Shown piece after piece: positions 50,301-60,900 of a stretch of 64,000 nt of DNA (position 1 is its first letter; every line of letters starts with the position of its first letter). This DNA comes from Guillardia theta CCMP2712. Taxonomy: Eukaryota > Cryptophyceae > Pyrenomonadales > Geminigeraceae. Position numbers and translations under genes: made by a program. The stretch spans positions 1,075,564-1,139,563 of the forward strand of contig NW_005434670.1 of the NCBI RefSeq assembly GCF_000315625.1, given 5' to 3'. The notes beneath the pieces were generated by a model. That model searched no databases. It was not told the DNA's origin and saw only the letters and a program-made list of their open reading frames with translations.

Positions 50301-51114
50301 TGACATCAACTTCTATAGGAGAGCCCAACACAGTCTGGGCATAAAACAGATGATCCGGCGGCACAACCTCTTTGGGCACGGACTTGCTCTTCCATAGCAA
50401 GCGCACGTGCGCATCTGCTTCTAACTCCTTGTACTCCATTCGAAAACTGTAGAAACGAGTTGCTGACATTGACATGGTGGCACCTACCCCTGCACATCTT
50501 ACATCCCAACAATCTACCAAGACCACGTCATTAATCCACAACTTGGCTGAATCATCCGCCTCCACGAAGAATGTGAAGACCTCTGAGAAAGCAGACTTGA
50601 TCCTTCCTGTCCAACGAACGCTGAAGAAATCTGGACCAACAGTCAGCACCTTGCTCTTGCCCCACTCATGGGAGATTTGTTTCTCTATCAAGACTTCAGA
50701 TGGCGTGTAGAACAGCCAAACATTCTCGAAATATTCGGCTCGCAACCCTCCGACTGAGAGCAGGTGCACATGTAAATTGTACTTTCCACTTGTTGAAAGA
50801 GTGTATTCCACCTCGTAAGATCCGTCCAAGAGATCAAGAACTGACCCAGCTGAACTTGTTTGGTCCGAAGTAGCAACTACCTCGAAAATGTCTCCTCCAC
50901 TTGTCTTACGAATTGATAGACTGTCATGGGCGAAGACTGAGAACTTTACAACAACACCAGCTGTCTGGAGGGGTAAGATCCCTTCCCCCGACAGGGAAGA
51001 TTTTGAGGCATCGGTGATTTCACTCGCAGAGATCAACAGGCCAAGGTGGCATATTTGCAGGAGAGTTTCCAAGAGTCTCATCGCAACATCAAGTGCAAAA
51101 GGATGATGCAACAA
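35394..51114 (-). CDS. giant secreted protein of alternating filamin-like and PA14 domains
   Basis: A minus-strand gene of about 15.7 kb, around 5,000 aa in some 15 exons. Long exons cover 51114-48330, about 47200-45990, 44990-44210, 42830-40750 and 40250-36290, with smaller ones between and short 3' exons (stop 35394). The N-terminus is a signal peptide (MRLLETLLQICHLGLLISAS). The body repeats a filamin/Ig-like unit (LSLATAGVxSxFSI, then RDxFGNxR) followed by a PA14 unit starting GGLxATYY and containing NERVKLWVDNQLIIDQWTSL. I count about 16 PA14 starts, for example near 50740, 48510, 46440, 41330, 39690, 38600, 37460 and 36200. PA14 is a beta-barrel often binding carbohydrate in adhesins and glycosidases. 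No transmembrane helix is seen near the C-terminus (TLVNLYA). A surface-coat or adhesion role is inferred. The join near 36240 is unresolved. Confidence 0.82.
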
Positions 51115-51525
51115 GAAGGGGTTAAATCAACTTTCTATCGTTAGAAGAGAATTTCAAACAAACAGCTTTCACATGCAAGAACGAGATCACTTCACTTTGT
51201 GACTGAGATGCGCTCAGTGAGCTAGAGGGCAGGTCGTTCATGTCTTCGCTTCCCCTTCCTGGTATCGATCTGCGTGCTTCCAGGCAGCCTCGCGTCTTCC
51301 TCCTCGCTCCCTCCTCTTCCTCCTCTTCGTTGATGCTGCCATGGATCCTCGACTGGTCGTCTATCCGGCAGTTTTTTTAAAACTTTTTGACAGACGGTCA
51401 AATTTTGATAGATAGATGAGGAAATGCACGAAACAAGAAAGGATCTTGTTGATGAGAACAGGTCGCATACGCTTGTATGTTACGCTATGGCTACACCTCT
51501 GACACTCTTATTTACACTTCTAGTT
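51115..51525. other. intergenic spacer between two minus-strand surface genes
   Basis: Contains the promoter side of the giant PA14 gene and the 3' flank of the membrane-protein gene. An A/T run (TTTTTTTAAAAC) lies at 51371. No coding signal. Confidence 0.4.
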
Positions 51526-54500
51526 CTACAGCAATCTCCCGACTCCTTTAGCGTTCAAGTTAGTTGACGCCAAGGAAAATTCTGCTGTTTGAGCCGCTCC
51601 CGTTGAATCGCGTGCTTGCAAGGCATACCGAGGGACGCTGCCGCGGATCAGATATTTGAATCGCTTCATGCTTTCGAGCGACTGATCGGCCGATGCTTCA
51701 TGCTCCTTGAAGTCTCGGTTGGCCTTGAAAGATAAGGCCTGGGTTCCCAGCTCATCTTGACTCTTCCTTCGATAGGCATCGTGCATACAGTCCGAGGCTT
51801 CATCGGATGAATCAGAACCCTGGAGCTGATGCTCTTGTTCCAGGTCATCGGCATCGGAGCAAAAAGTTTGAGATTGTTCCACATCGTCATCAGAACAAAC
51901 AGTGTTAGAATCTGCGTTTGACGGTTGATCCAGACTGGGTTCGTTCGACTCCTCGTCCACATCAGAACCCGTGGCCTTCACAAGAGACTCCAACGCTTCG
52001 CCTTCAGAGCCGAATTCAGATTTGTCCTCACTGTATGAATCGGCTGAAGTGTCTGTAACCGGGCTATCGAGCGACTGCCGCGAGCTATCTTTACCTGCCT
52101 CTGGTTCCTCCGAATCAAAATAAGGTGGGTTTTGAAAAAGGATTACTCTTTCAGCGAATAGATCTTTTTGACCTGTCTCATGTAAAACACAATCTTCTGC
52201 GGTGATAGATTCATCATCCACGATGACAATCTGAGATTTCAATTCTTCGTAAGGAATTCCTTCACCAGTGTGATTATCTCTCTTGGTGGCTTGAATGGGT
52301 CTTGAACCATCTGTTTCCTTTTCCGCTTTTACTTCCCCTATGGTCTTGCACCTGTTTCTTGCAAGAAACGTACAGAGTGATAGTAATACCAGCAGACCAG
52401 CAAGCCCAGCGTAGAGGACAAAGAATGGAAACCCTGCAGACTGAGAAGCAAATGGAGTATGTGTTGTTCTGTCTTCAACGTTGGCAACTGAAACAAAAAA
52501 GCTCCCTGTAACATTTGAATCTGCGATTGAAATATTGGTGATCGAAAGCATATTTTGAAACGTTGATGAAATACTCTGATTGTCCCAACTATCAAACGTG
52601 GATACATTTACACAAGCTTCTGTCATTGTCGTCGATTTGACTTGTCCTGTTGGACAACTCGAGCATGTCGTCAAGCCTGGTGCTGGTGCAATCTGATTTT
52701 GAGGACAGAAGTAGCAGCGGGTGCTTGCTGTCTTTGACGCATACTTCCCTATCTGACATTGCACGCAATGAGTTGCCATGTGGCCTGGGTGGCTGCCGTT
52801 GCTGAAGGATCCTGGTTCACAAGAGACGCAACTAGAAGATCCGTCCATGGGAGCAACCCATCCTGGTTGACAGTACAAGCAAGTGCTGGCAGATTGCGAC
52901 GAGTAAGTGCCTCTCGTACAGTTGTCACACCTTGAGTTGTTCACTTCGTACTTGCCAGCCGCGCATGCCAAGCACAAAACAGATCCAGTCGCAGCAGAAA
53001 TCTTTCCTGGCGGACAACTTGGGCCTGATGCATACTCAGTTGAGAATCAAAGTATGGAAGGAATTGCAGAAACTTACAGAATGTTGAAGCTGGAGACGGT
53101 TGAAATGTTCCAGCTGGACAGTAGTGACAGAGTACAGTGTCATTGGTATTTGAATATTTTCCAGCGGTACAAGCCTGACACGTGGAGCTGCCTGACATCA
53201 TAGCAAAATATCCGGGCAAGCATCCTGAGCAGAACGTGCTCCCGTATGATTGCGAGTACTTGCCCTGTTAGATGAGGTCAAATGTGGAGAATCAAAAGGA
53301 TTAAGTATTGTTGGAATACCTGCACACACTCTTTGCAATAAGTAAGACCACGTTGATCTCCATAATATCCTGGTGTACACTTTTCGCAATTCTTTGTAGA
53401 AGTTTGTTTATACCCCATGGCACAGCCCTGAAGGTACACCATGTATAAAGTCGGAGAACTTTGCTTTACCATCCAAGCAAGCACTAGATTTTCGACTGCC
53501 GCTATTCCATAACCATTCGACTCAACTTGAAAGGGGATCAAGGACGCAACAGGAGGCGGCGAGCCATCAAACAGCGACAAAGGATAAATCTTCTGTCCCA
53601 GAAAAAAGCTATCGGACGGATTCCAATTCAATGATAGCAAACCCCATATCCCCTTCACAAAGCTCGACGATGCAAGCACAATAGAAGAATATTGTCCACT
53701 CCCGTCCACCCCAATATCTATTCTGCCAAATTCAGTTTGGAAGAAATTGCCTGCAATAGTTATTGATCCAATCCCATTCGAGTACCCAGGCTTTATGCTT
53801 CCGTTGTTGAAGATTGTGATGTATTGACCTTGTCCAAAAATCTGGCATAGTAGTCAGTCGATAGAGAGGGAGAAATCATGAGAGATGGATTACCGTTGCT
53901 TCACCTTCCAAGGAACCATCAAAGATGTTGATACAATTTCCTCTGGATACAGAGCATCTCAGCGTCGTTGTCGAATCTGTTTGGATTATGCTGCTACTCT
54001 TGCGTTGTATGATAGAGCTCCAAACCAGTTGAACTACAACGCCCTGTAAAGAAAGAGTTCCTTCGTTGATGAGATCAATGCCATAGAACACGATTGTAGG
54101 GGGAGGACTGCCTCCACCACCAGGTAGAAATATACCAGAGATTGCTATTGCACTTTGATTATTGTTGTCAAAGAAACCAGGGCCACCTATCAATGATACC
54201 TGGCCCTGACACTCTGCATACAATGGGCCCTTGAAATAAACATTCCCATACACAATCAAATTTCCAGGAATTACAAAATTTGCTCTTTCAAAAGTGACAT
54301 TGAGCTGTAAGATCAATTCAGTATTCTTCCCCAAGATCATGTCTTTCTGATCCTTCTTTTGTTCATATGTTGATCCTTTTGCTGGACCTCGTATCACGAT
54401 GCTGCACAGAGAAAGTCTACCCCCGACCATCTCCAGTTGCCCACTTTCCAAGTCCAGCAAGTTGACGGCATTGGACAAGCACAAGCTGCTAATCAAGCCA

Positions 54501-55408
54501 TACTGCCGAAATATCCCAGAAGCTGAAACTCTCCCCTGTATGATCTGAATGTCTAGTACGCTCGTGCCAGAAAGCACATGAACAGAAGGTGTGCAAGGAG
54601 AGCATTGAGAAATTCTCGTAAAGCTCACTAGTCCAGTCCCTCCTCTCAAACTTGAGCTCGAATGCATCGAAAACTTTGAAGGATTGGAATCATGAATGAC
54701 CAAGTCGCTCTGGTTTTGCAAGGTGAGAACTCCGCTAACATCAAGTCTCCCCAACGAGTACAGCGCTACTCCTTGTGACAGAATCAATTCACCCTGTTCG
54801 TCTACCGACATGTTCCCGTACAGTGTCGAAGATCTTGCATACAATGAAAGGCTTCCGCAGAGCAGGGAGATCGTGCCATTGCACAGCACCTGAGAGTAGA
54901 TGTTCGCACTGACTGTACATACCGAGAGGATGCCGTCCAGTAGCAAAGCATCTCCTTGCAGCCCTGCTTTATCCCCCACGCTGATTGAGCTGACGTTTAG
55001 GGAGGTTATAGAGCTTTCGGACAAGGACATGAAGTTTATGATTTCAAACTGATCTCCTCTTATGACCAGGTTGACCATGTCTCCGACGAACATCGACCCA
55101 GCTTTGAGCAAGACATTCCTTGAAATAATCAAAGTGATGCTCACAGGCGGGAGACTGAATTTGTCTGAAACATTAACAAAGAAGTGAAGAGAGCTGACAG
55201 AGACATTCAAGTCTATGATTATGACGAGAGAATCGTGGACAGCAAATATTGCTGAAGTGTTCTGCCCCGGGATTCCATTGCTCCAATTGTTCTGATCAGT
55301 CCAAGACCTGATCGAATTCCCTCTATCTATCCAGAAACTTTCCGTGGAGAGAGCTTGAACGTAGAACATCATAAACAATACACACCTTGCAGCCAAGAAG
55401 AAATTCAT
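51526..55408 (-). CDS. type I membrane protein with Cys-rich (GCC2/GCC3, ephrin-receptor-like) repeats and acidic tail
   Basis: Four exons on the minus strand: 55408-53894, 53841-53320, 53264-53078, 53024-51526; 1,240 aa, phases consistent. The start at 55408 gives a signal peptide (MNFFLAARCVLFMMFYVQAL). Residues 30-650 are beta-strand-rich with many N-glycosylation sequons, suggesting a beta-helix-like ectodomain. About 660-880 carries at least six CxxC repeats of the GCC2/GCC3 type (CEKCTPGYYGDQ, CPAGTFQPSPASTFCPSCPP, CEPGSFSNGS). A transmembrane helix lies near 940-964 (FPFFVLYAGLAGLLVLLSLC). The roughly 275-residue cytoplasmic tail is Asp/Glu/Ser-rich. A cell-surface receptor or matrix link is inferred. 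It lies directly upstream of and co-oriented with the PA14 gene. Confidence 0.8.
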
Positions 55409-56033
55409 TGTGTAGAATGGCTCCGATTCCTCTTTGAGCAAGAGATGATCCGACTCTGGAGAAGGGAGCAGGGCAGATGCGGAGGAAGGATTGATGAAAC
55501 AAGGATCTCAAGGAAGCAACATTTGAACTGGCCGACATTCAAAGATACATCAACAGCATTCACGACGATGAATCATGACTTGCTCAACTTCATCTCAATC
55601 TCTTCCCAGCCCTGTCTTCGTCCGACCCTCACCAGGCAACCTAATGGTCAAACCGGACGCCCTGCATAATTTGCACACCCCCTACCCCATGGTTGCCCCT
55701 GGGAATCACCCCTTCCGTCCTTTCTACTGGCAATCATGACCCCCCCCACCCACCCCTTTCAGGCTGGTTTTTGTTCAGCCTGGCACTGTTGCTACTGTTT
55801 GCATCTGGCCGGGGCCAACGCCCGGTGGCCCGCCAACTTCGGACCCCGGGCAGGCTCAGCTCCCCCCGCCGGGGGCCGCGTGCGATCACTCGGACAGCGT
55901 TGGAGTTGAAGAGTCCGATCGGATGATTGCCGCCACTAAACTGTGTTAATTTTTTGTTATGATTGAGTATATCTTCCACTGTATTCTTTAGGCTGCCGAA
56001 ATCGAAAAGCAATTCAATCAGGAGAGTCGCAAC
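55409..56033. other. non-coding with C-rich patch and GC island
   Basis: No supported gene. 55670-55765 is C-rich (CCCCCTACCCCATGG, ACCCCCCCCACCC). 55790-55925 is a GC island with the shared CCGGGC vocabulary. It switches abruptly to AT-rich sequence at 55935, and an acceptor-like TTCTTTAG at 55984-55991 precedes the acidic reading frame. Confidence 0.45.
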
Positions 56034-56252
56034 ATGGGCGATGAAGACGACGTCGAAATGGACGAATCTGACTGCGAAGATGAAGATTCGATGAGCGAAG
56101 AGAGCTTCGATTCCGACTACTACCCTGGAAAGGTGGGCTGTGGCTTCTTCAAGCGGGACCGTCCGGCGATGACCAGGCGGGCCGTACCGTACGGCGCCGG
56201 TACGGTCACCATAGAATATCTGAGGCGGACTAGACTGTATTACAATGAGTAA
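56034..56252 (+). CDS. small acidic hypothetical protein
   Basis: A 72-aa frame, MGDEDDVEMDESDCEDEDSM, acidic until SDYYPGK, then abruptly basic. The frame is open upstream to an acceptor-like site at 55991 (AAEIEKQFNQESRN), so it may be an internal exon whose partners are lost. The basic second half (56155-56215) is GC-island sequence containing GTACCGTACGG and GGTACGGTCACC. This suggests an island inserted into or fused with an older exon. It may be non-functional. Confidence 0.3.
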   Translation: MGDEDDVEMDESDCEDEDSMSEESFDSDYYPGKVGCGFFKRDRPAMTRRAVPYGAGTVTIEYLRRTRLYYNE

Positions 56253-56566
56253 AAGATTGGCTAGAAGACAGGCGACATGCAGACGTCATCTGGCGTTGTA
56301 GTGCTCAGCTTGTCGAACGATCTCTTCTCTCCGTGTGCTTGAGGTCTTGAAAGAGTTCTTGTCTTAGATTGCACTGCGATCATTCCATACTCTTCTTCCA
56401 TCTTCTCATTCGCTCATGTTTTGACCGAGAATATCGGATTTCTCGCGAAAACCTTGCATGACGAAGTTTGTGCTCTTCAATCTCTTCTTCATTGTCGCTC
56501 TCTTGAACGGTATTGCCTTACTCCCATGTTCGTGCATCAGACTTTGTTGATCAGGGACGAGCGGCA

Positions 56567-57720
56567 ATGACAGCCACGATGACCCCTTTGCGGGAGAGGG
56601 AAGCGCAACCAGACAAGGGGTAGATGACTGGAGCACGCAGCAGGTTTGACTTCACCGTCTTCCTCTCCATCATGTGAGCTCATCAAACAATTTGGAGGTG
56701 TCGCACTGGCTAAGGAAAGAGGGAATCGAACCCTGGAACGAACAGGAATACTTCTTGCACCTGAAAGAGCATGAGATCGATGGTTACATGCTGTTGTCGC
56801 TGAAAGAAGAAGATATGCTACATGTCCTTGATCCTAGAATGAAGCAGGAAAGACCAGGTAGACTCTTCACGACTGACTTTACTCCTGTGATGTTTCTTCG
56901 CTCATCCCGAGCAGATGAGTTCGATCGGAATCTCTTACGGCTCAAGACTAGTCTCGGGGAGTTGAAGGAGGCGATTGCATATAACCCGATCAGTTTCTGG
57001 GAGTATCGCATCGCTCACAGGAGAAACTCTGCCTTCTTTTTGGTGACTGCCGTGCCTCTCAGATTGTTCCTACAGGTGGACTGTACGATCTGACGACGTG
57101 GAAACAGATCGGCCTGTGCATAGGTCCTCGAGTAACGCTGTTGTACCTGATGTTCTTTGAGAAGCGCGTTTTCCTTCTTCTGTTGGGCAATCAGGGGTGA
57201 GCCTGTTGATTTTCAGTCTCTTGTTAGAATTGATTTCATGCGTCCAGTCTTTCTGTTCTCTCTCTGCTCCTGATCCTTATCTTCCCGAATCTTGCCATTG
57301 GTCTACATCTCAGGTTAGTTTGATTGCTTAGAATTCTACCAAACATGATCAAGTTCTCAGTCAAGTCTGGAGGCATTTTCCTTTCGTCATCGTGCTTCTC
57401 AGCGTCTCTCACTTGCTCGTCTTCCTTGGAAACTTGTATAACGATGCCTCCATGGGATTCTCAAGTGTGTCATGACAACTTTTCAGAGGTCTGTTAATAA
57501 TTGGGCGCAGGCAATGTAGTCAAAGAAGCTTTGAAAGCTGATCTACTTCGCTGTGGCATTCTTCTCGCTCTCTACGTAACTCTCATGAACTCTGTGTGGT
57601 GGCTCATCGATCTGTATGTGTGCATTGCTATCATCTACCAGGAAAGATGGTTTGCTTGCTTCTGCTAGGGTTGACTGTCTGTCCATCAGGTCATACAGGG
57701 TATAATTATGGCGCAATTTC
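56567..57720 (+). CDS. SAM-domain multi-pass membrane protein (partly resolved)
   Basis: Exon 1 is 56567-56619 (MTATMTPLREREAQPDK). Exon 2 starts 56679 and joins in phase. Residues about 25-75 form a SAM domain (VSHWLRKEGIEPWNEQEYF, then LLSLKEEDMLHVL). Helical sequence follows, then hydrophobic exons: GLYDLTTWKQIGLCIGPRVT to about 57196, SVLSLLLILIFPNLAIGLHL near 57260-57314, WRHFPFVIVLLSVSHLLVFL near 57370-57460, and LLRCGILLALYVTLMNSVWW near 57546-57610. The junction near 57040-57095 is one frame off in my model. The order SAM then transmembrane helices matches the gene at 1309 without its C-terminal domain. Final exon and stop are uncertain. Function unknown. Confidence 0.55.
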
Positions 57721-57924
57721 TCCGACGAACAGTAGACCTTTCACAGTTTTATCATGAGCTCAGGGTGTTGGTAATAGCTTTCTCATTCAAGTGTTCGCCC
57801 CTGACTCTGTTTATAGAAGGGTATTCTCCTGTCAGCCAACACCAGGCTGTCACGAAAGATTCTGTCGAAGAAGAAGTGAAGGGTCATCTGACATGTTAAT
57901 TCTGAATACATGCGTTAAGAACAG

Positions 57925-60900
57925 CTAGCTAGAAGGGGCTTCATCGGGCTTCCAAGGCGTCCCGTCAGACGTTTGCAGGTCCGACAAGTCCAGCTGGACT
58001 GAGACGAATTCCTCGTCCTTGGCCAGCCTCTTGAGTGCCTGTTCCTGGTACGCAGGGCTCGTAGCAGCAAGCACGAGGTTGGATGCAATGTGTTGCGAGT
58101 CGACTTTGAGGGACCAGGAGCCTGGAAACATCTCCTCCATGCCTTCACGGATGTCGTCCTCCATCACCTGCCCTCGGTCACTCTCGCTCGCGCACTCCAC
58201 CCTCAACCTGACACAGCGTCCAAAAGAAGTTGGCTCCCAGCGCGTGATCGCGGGCGATCATGTCTTGCACAGCAAGCGGCGGAAGCTCCAGGATCACAGC
58301 TTTCTCTGTGGCTGTGGCGACGAATCGACCGGAAACCTGAAAGTCGTCAGGTCGAAAGCTCGAACGCGCGACTGACCGTCTGCTCCACGAATTCAGTCGA
58401 GCCAAAACACCAGCCATCAAGGATTCTCCTGAAGACGCTCCCATCCCTTGTGAGCTTGATGCTCCCAGTCCGGACGACAAAGAGAGAGTCTGTTGTGGAC
58501 CCTTCCTTCAAGACCTGCCCTTTCCTTAGCTGGTGGACTCTTGCACACTTCTCGAAGATTCTTGTCATGTGCGGCCTATCGAAAGGCCTTTCCCTCTGCC
58601 TCTCCCGCAGTTCTTTTCCTCTCTTGCAAAGATTCAGGAGGAGGGAGTAGATTTGCTGCAGGCGATGCTCGCCATGGAAAGTCAAGTCCATCTCTCGAAG
58701 GTTAGCGAGCTGCACACCGAGCTGTCACTGACGGCAATCACAGATCAGGACTGACCAGCTCTAACCCTTGGATTCTTTCTCCTTGAATTTGCAACGTTAC
58801 CGTGTTGTGCACGCCTTCGGTCTTGTAGAAAACGCTGCCACCACTCGCTCACCTCTACATTCACAGAATGATAGGTTACCTCAAGAGTTGGTCGATTCTT
58901 ATGTGCTCAGCGGCAGTTGAAACATACGGCCCGAAGATCTCGGTGTCTAAGATGATGCTGTTAGACATGAGGATGATTCTCAACTTGATCTTGTTGATCT
59001 TTCCCGAAGTATCTTTCTGTATGCACATACACTTGGAAGCAAGCAGAATCTTCTCATTGACGGGTATGCCGAAGTTTGAGATCAGGTGCGTTCTCAACTT
59101 CTCTAGTTCGTCATCCAAGTACATCACAGACTGCCTGTCATTGAAAGCTTTCAATCCAGCGTGTCGAATCATGTCAATCCTGGTCCTGGATAGCTGATGG
59201 GCAAGCTTCAGCGCCAGGCCCTGGTAGAACTTGAAGAGGTCTTCGTTGGGCAGCCCTCGGATCGCTATCTCTGACATTGAGATGTGTTGTCCGGACGAAT
59301 CGAAACTGGCGTGCGGCCCCGTGACGCCTCTGTCGTCACTAACTGGCAGGTAGCACTTGGAAACGCGGGGGGAGAGAGGTTGAGCAGGGTCCTCAAGAAA
59401 CCTCCCCATCCTTGGTTGCACTTCCACGTTTTCCTTCTCCAAGATGAGGACCTCTACGTCACAACGTGCTCGAAACTCCATGGACCCCAGGCCTCGTAGA
59501 AACTGAGAAGAGCCGAGGATGCTGTTGATTCCCAGCATGGTGAGACATGGCTTGCGGATTGAGTTTTGTGAAGAGACTTCCTTGTCAGGTACATTGGAGC
59601 CGAGCGGATGATTTGCATGCGATGGGTCATGAATTTCTTGAATGATCCCTTGCACTGAACCTTGAGTGATCTGAACAAGCAATGTTATCTGGCTCATCAA
59701 AGTCAATGATTGGCTTACCAACAACAATTTACGTTGAACGTCTTGTTCAGACAGCACTGTTTCCCCTGCCTTGTACTGAGCTTTCGTACCGTTGAGGAAT
59801 GACTTGTAGAACGAGGTTTCAATTCCTGTCAGCTCATGATTCTCTAAGTTTGGCTCGAGATGCAGCTCAATCTGTTCAACACCATCAGTTAGAAGAAGGA
59901 GAATGATTGTTGGAAGAGCTTACCCGAAAATCATTCTCAACTTGCTTCATTTTCTGCATCAGATCGATCTTTGATTTTCGAAAGACGAGCTTTGTGGTTT
60001 CTGGATAAAACGCAGTGTTGAAAACCTGCGAACAATCAGGACCGAGCAAGGGAGTGTAAAACGAGAGGTCACCAGGAAGAAAGCATGCTTCCTGTTGAGC
60101 TCAGAGGTACTTGAGTTCTGCTTGTGGAAGTAGAAGTCGATCCGCGTGTCTCCCCAGATGATCACGTTGGCAGGTATCGTGACCAGGGCTCCGAGATCGT
60201 TGCCAATCACATGCGCATCTTTACTTGACCTCCCCGAGTCGTAGACCACGTATCTCATGCACCTGACGGAGAACGAGAGGTACCAGGGCCGCTTCATGTG
60301 GCTCTTCATGACCGGGATCTTCAGATGCGTCAGCATCACCTCTCGCAGACTCAGCGGGTCTATCCCGCTATAGAGCATCGCCTCTACGTAGTGTACATAT
60401 CTAATCTGGCTGGGCCCCTCGGGCCCCTGGTTTCCCACCTTCCCCCTGAACAGGCTCATAAACTTCGGAGCGCTGTCTTCGTCTTGCTCCTCCGCATCTC
60501 CAAAGCCTGAATCAGGGTCATACTTCTCTGTGCGTCGGAAGGTGAATAGCTCCATGGCGTCTATGGCGCATCTCCTGTGACCCGTCCAGAGAAGAAGAGC
60601 TGCGATCATCGTGCCTGTCCGCCCTTTGCCGCCTTTGCAGTGGACCACTATCGTGTTGTTATGGTGGGCCTTCAGCCAGTTCGAGGCTTCTTCGCAGAAT
60701 TGGATCAACTCTGACATAAGGGGAGGAGCATGATCTTCGAAGGGAATCCGCTGAACCTGATTGAAGAGCATTTGCGGGTGATAGTTCCCCATGACTCCGT
60801 CGGAGCTGATGTACGTATCGCAAAGGTTGAACACGAAGAAAGAACCATAGTGATGAAGAGAGAGAAATCTGCAGGTGAGGAGTGACTTCAGAGACAGTGA

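Noticed and set aside
35394-51114. PA14 domains as evidence of a toxin
   Set aside because: PA14 is named after one toxin component but is common in adhesins and glycosidases. Here it alternates with filamin-like repeats and no toxin domain is present.
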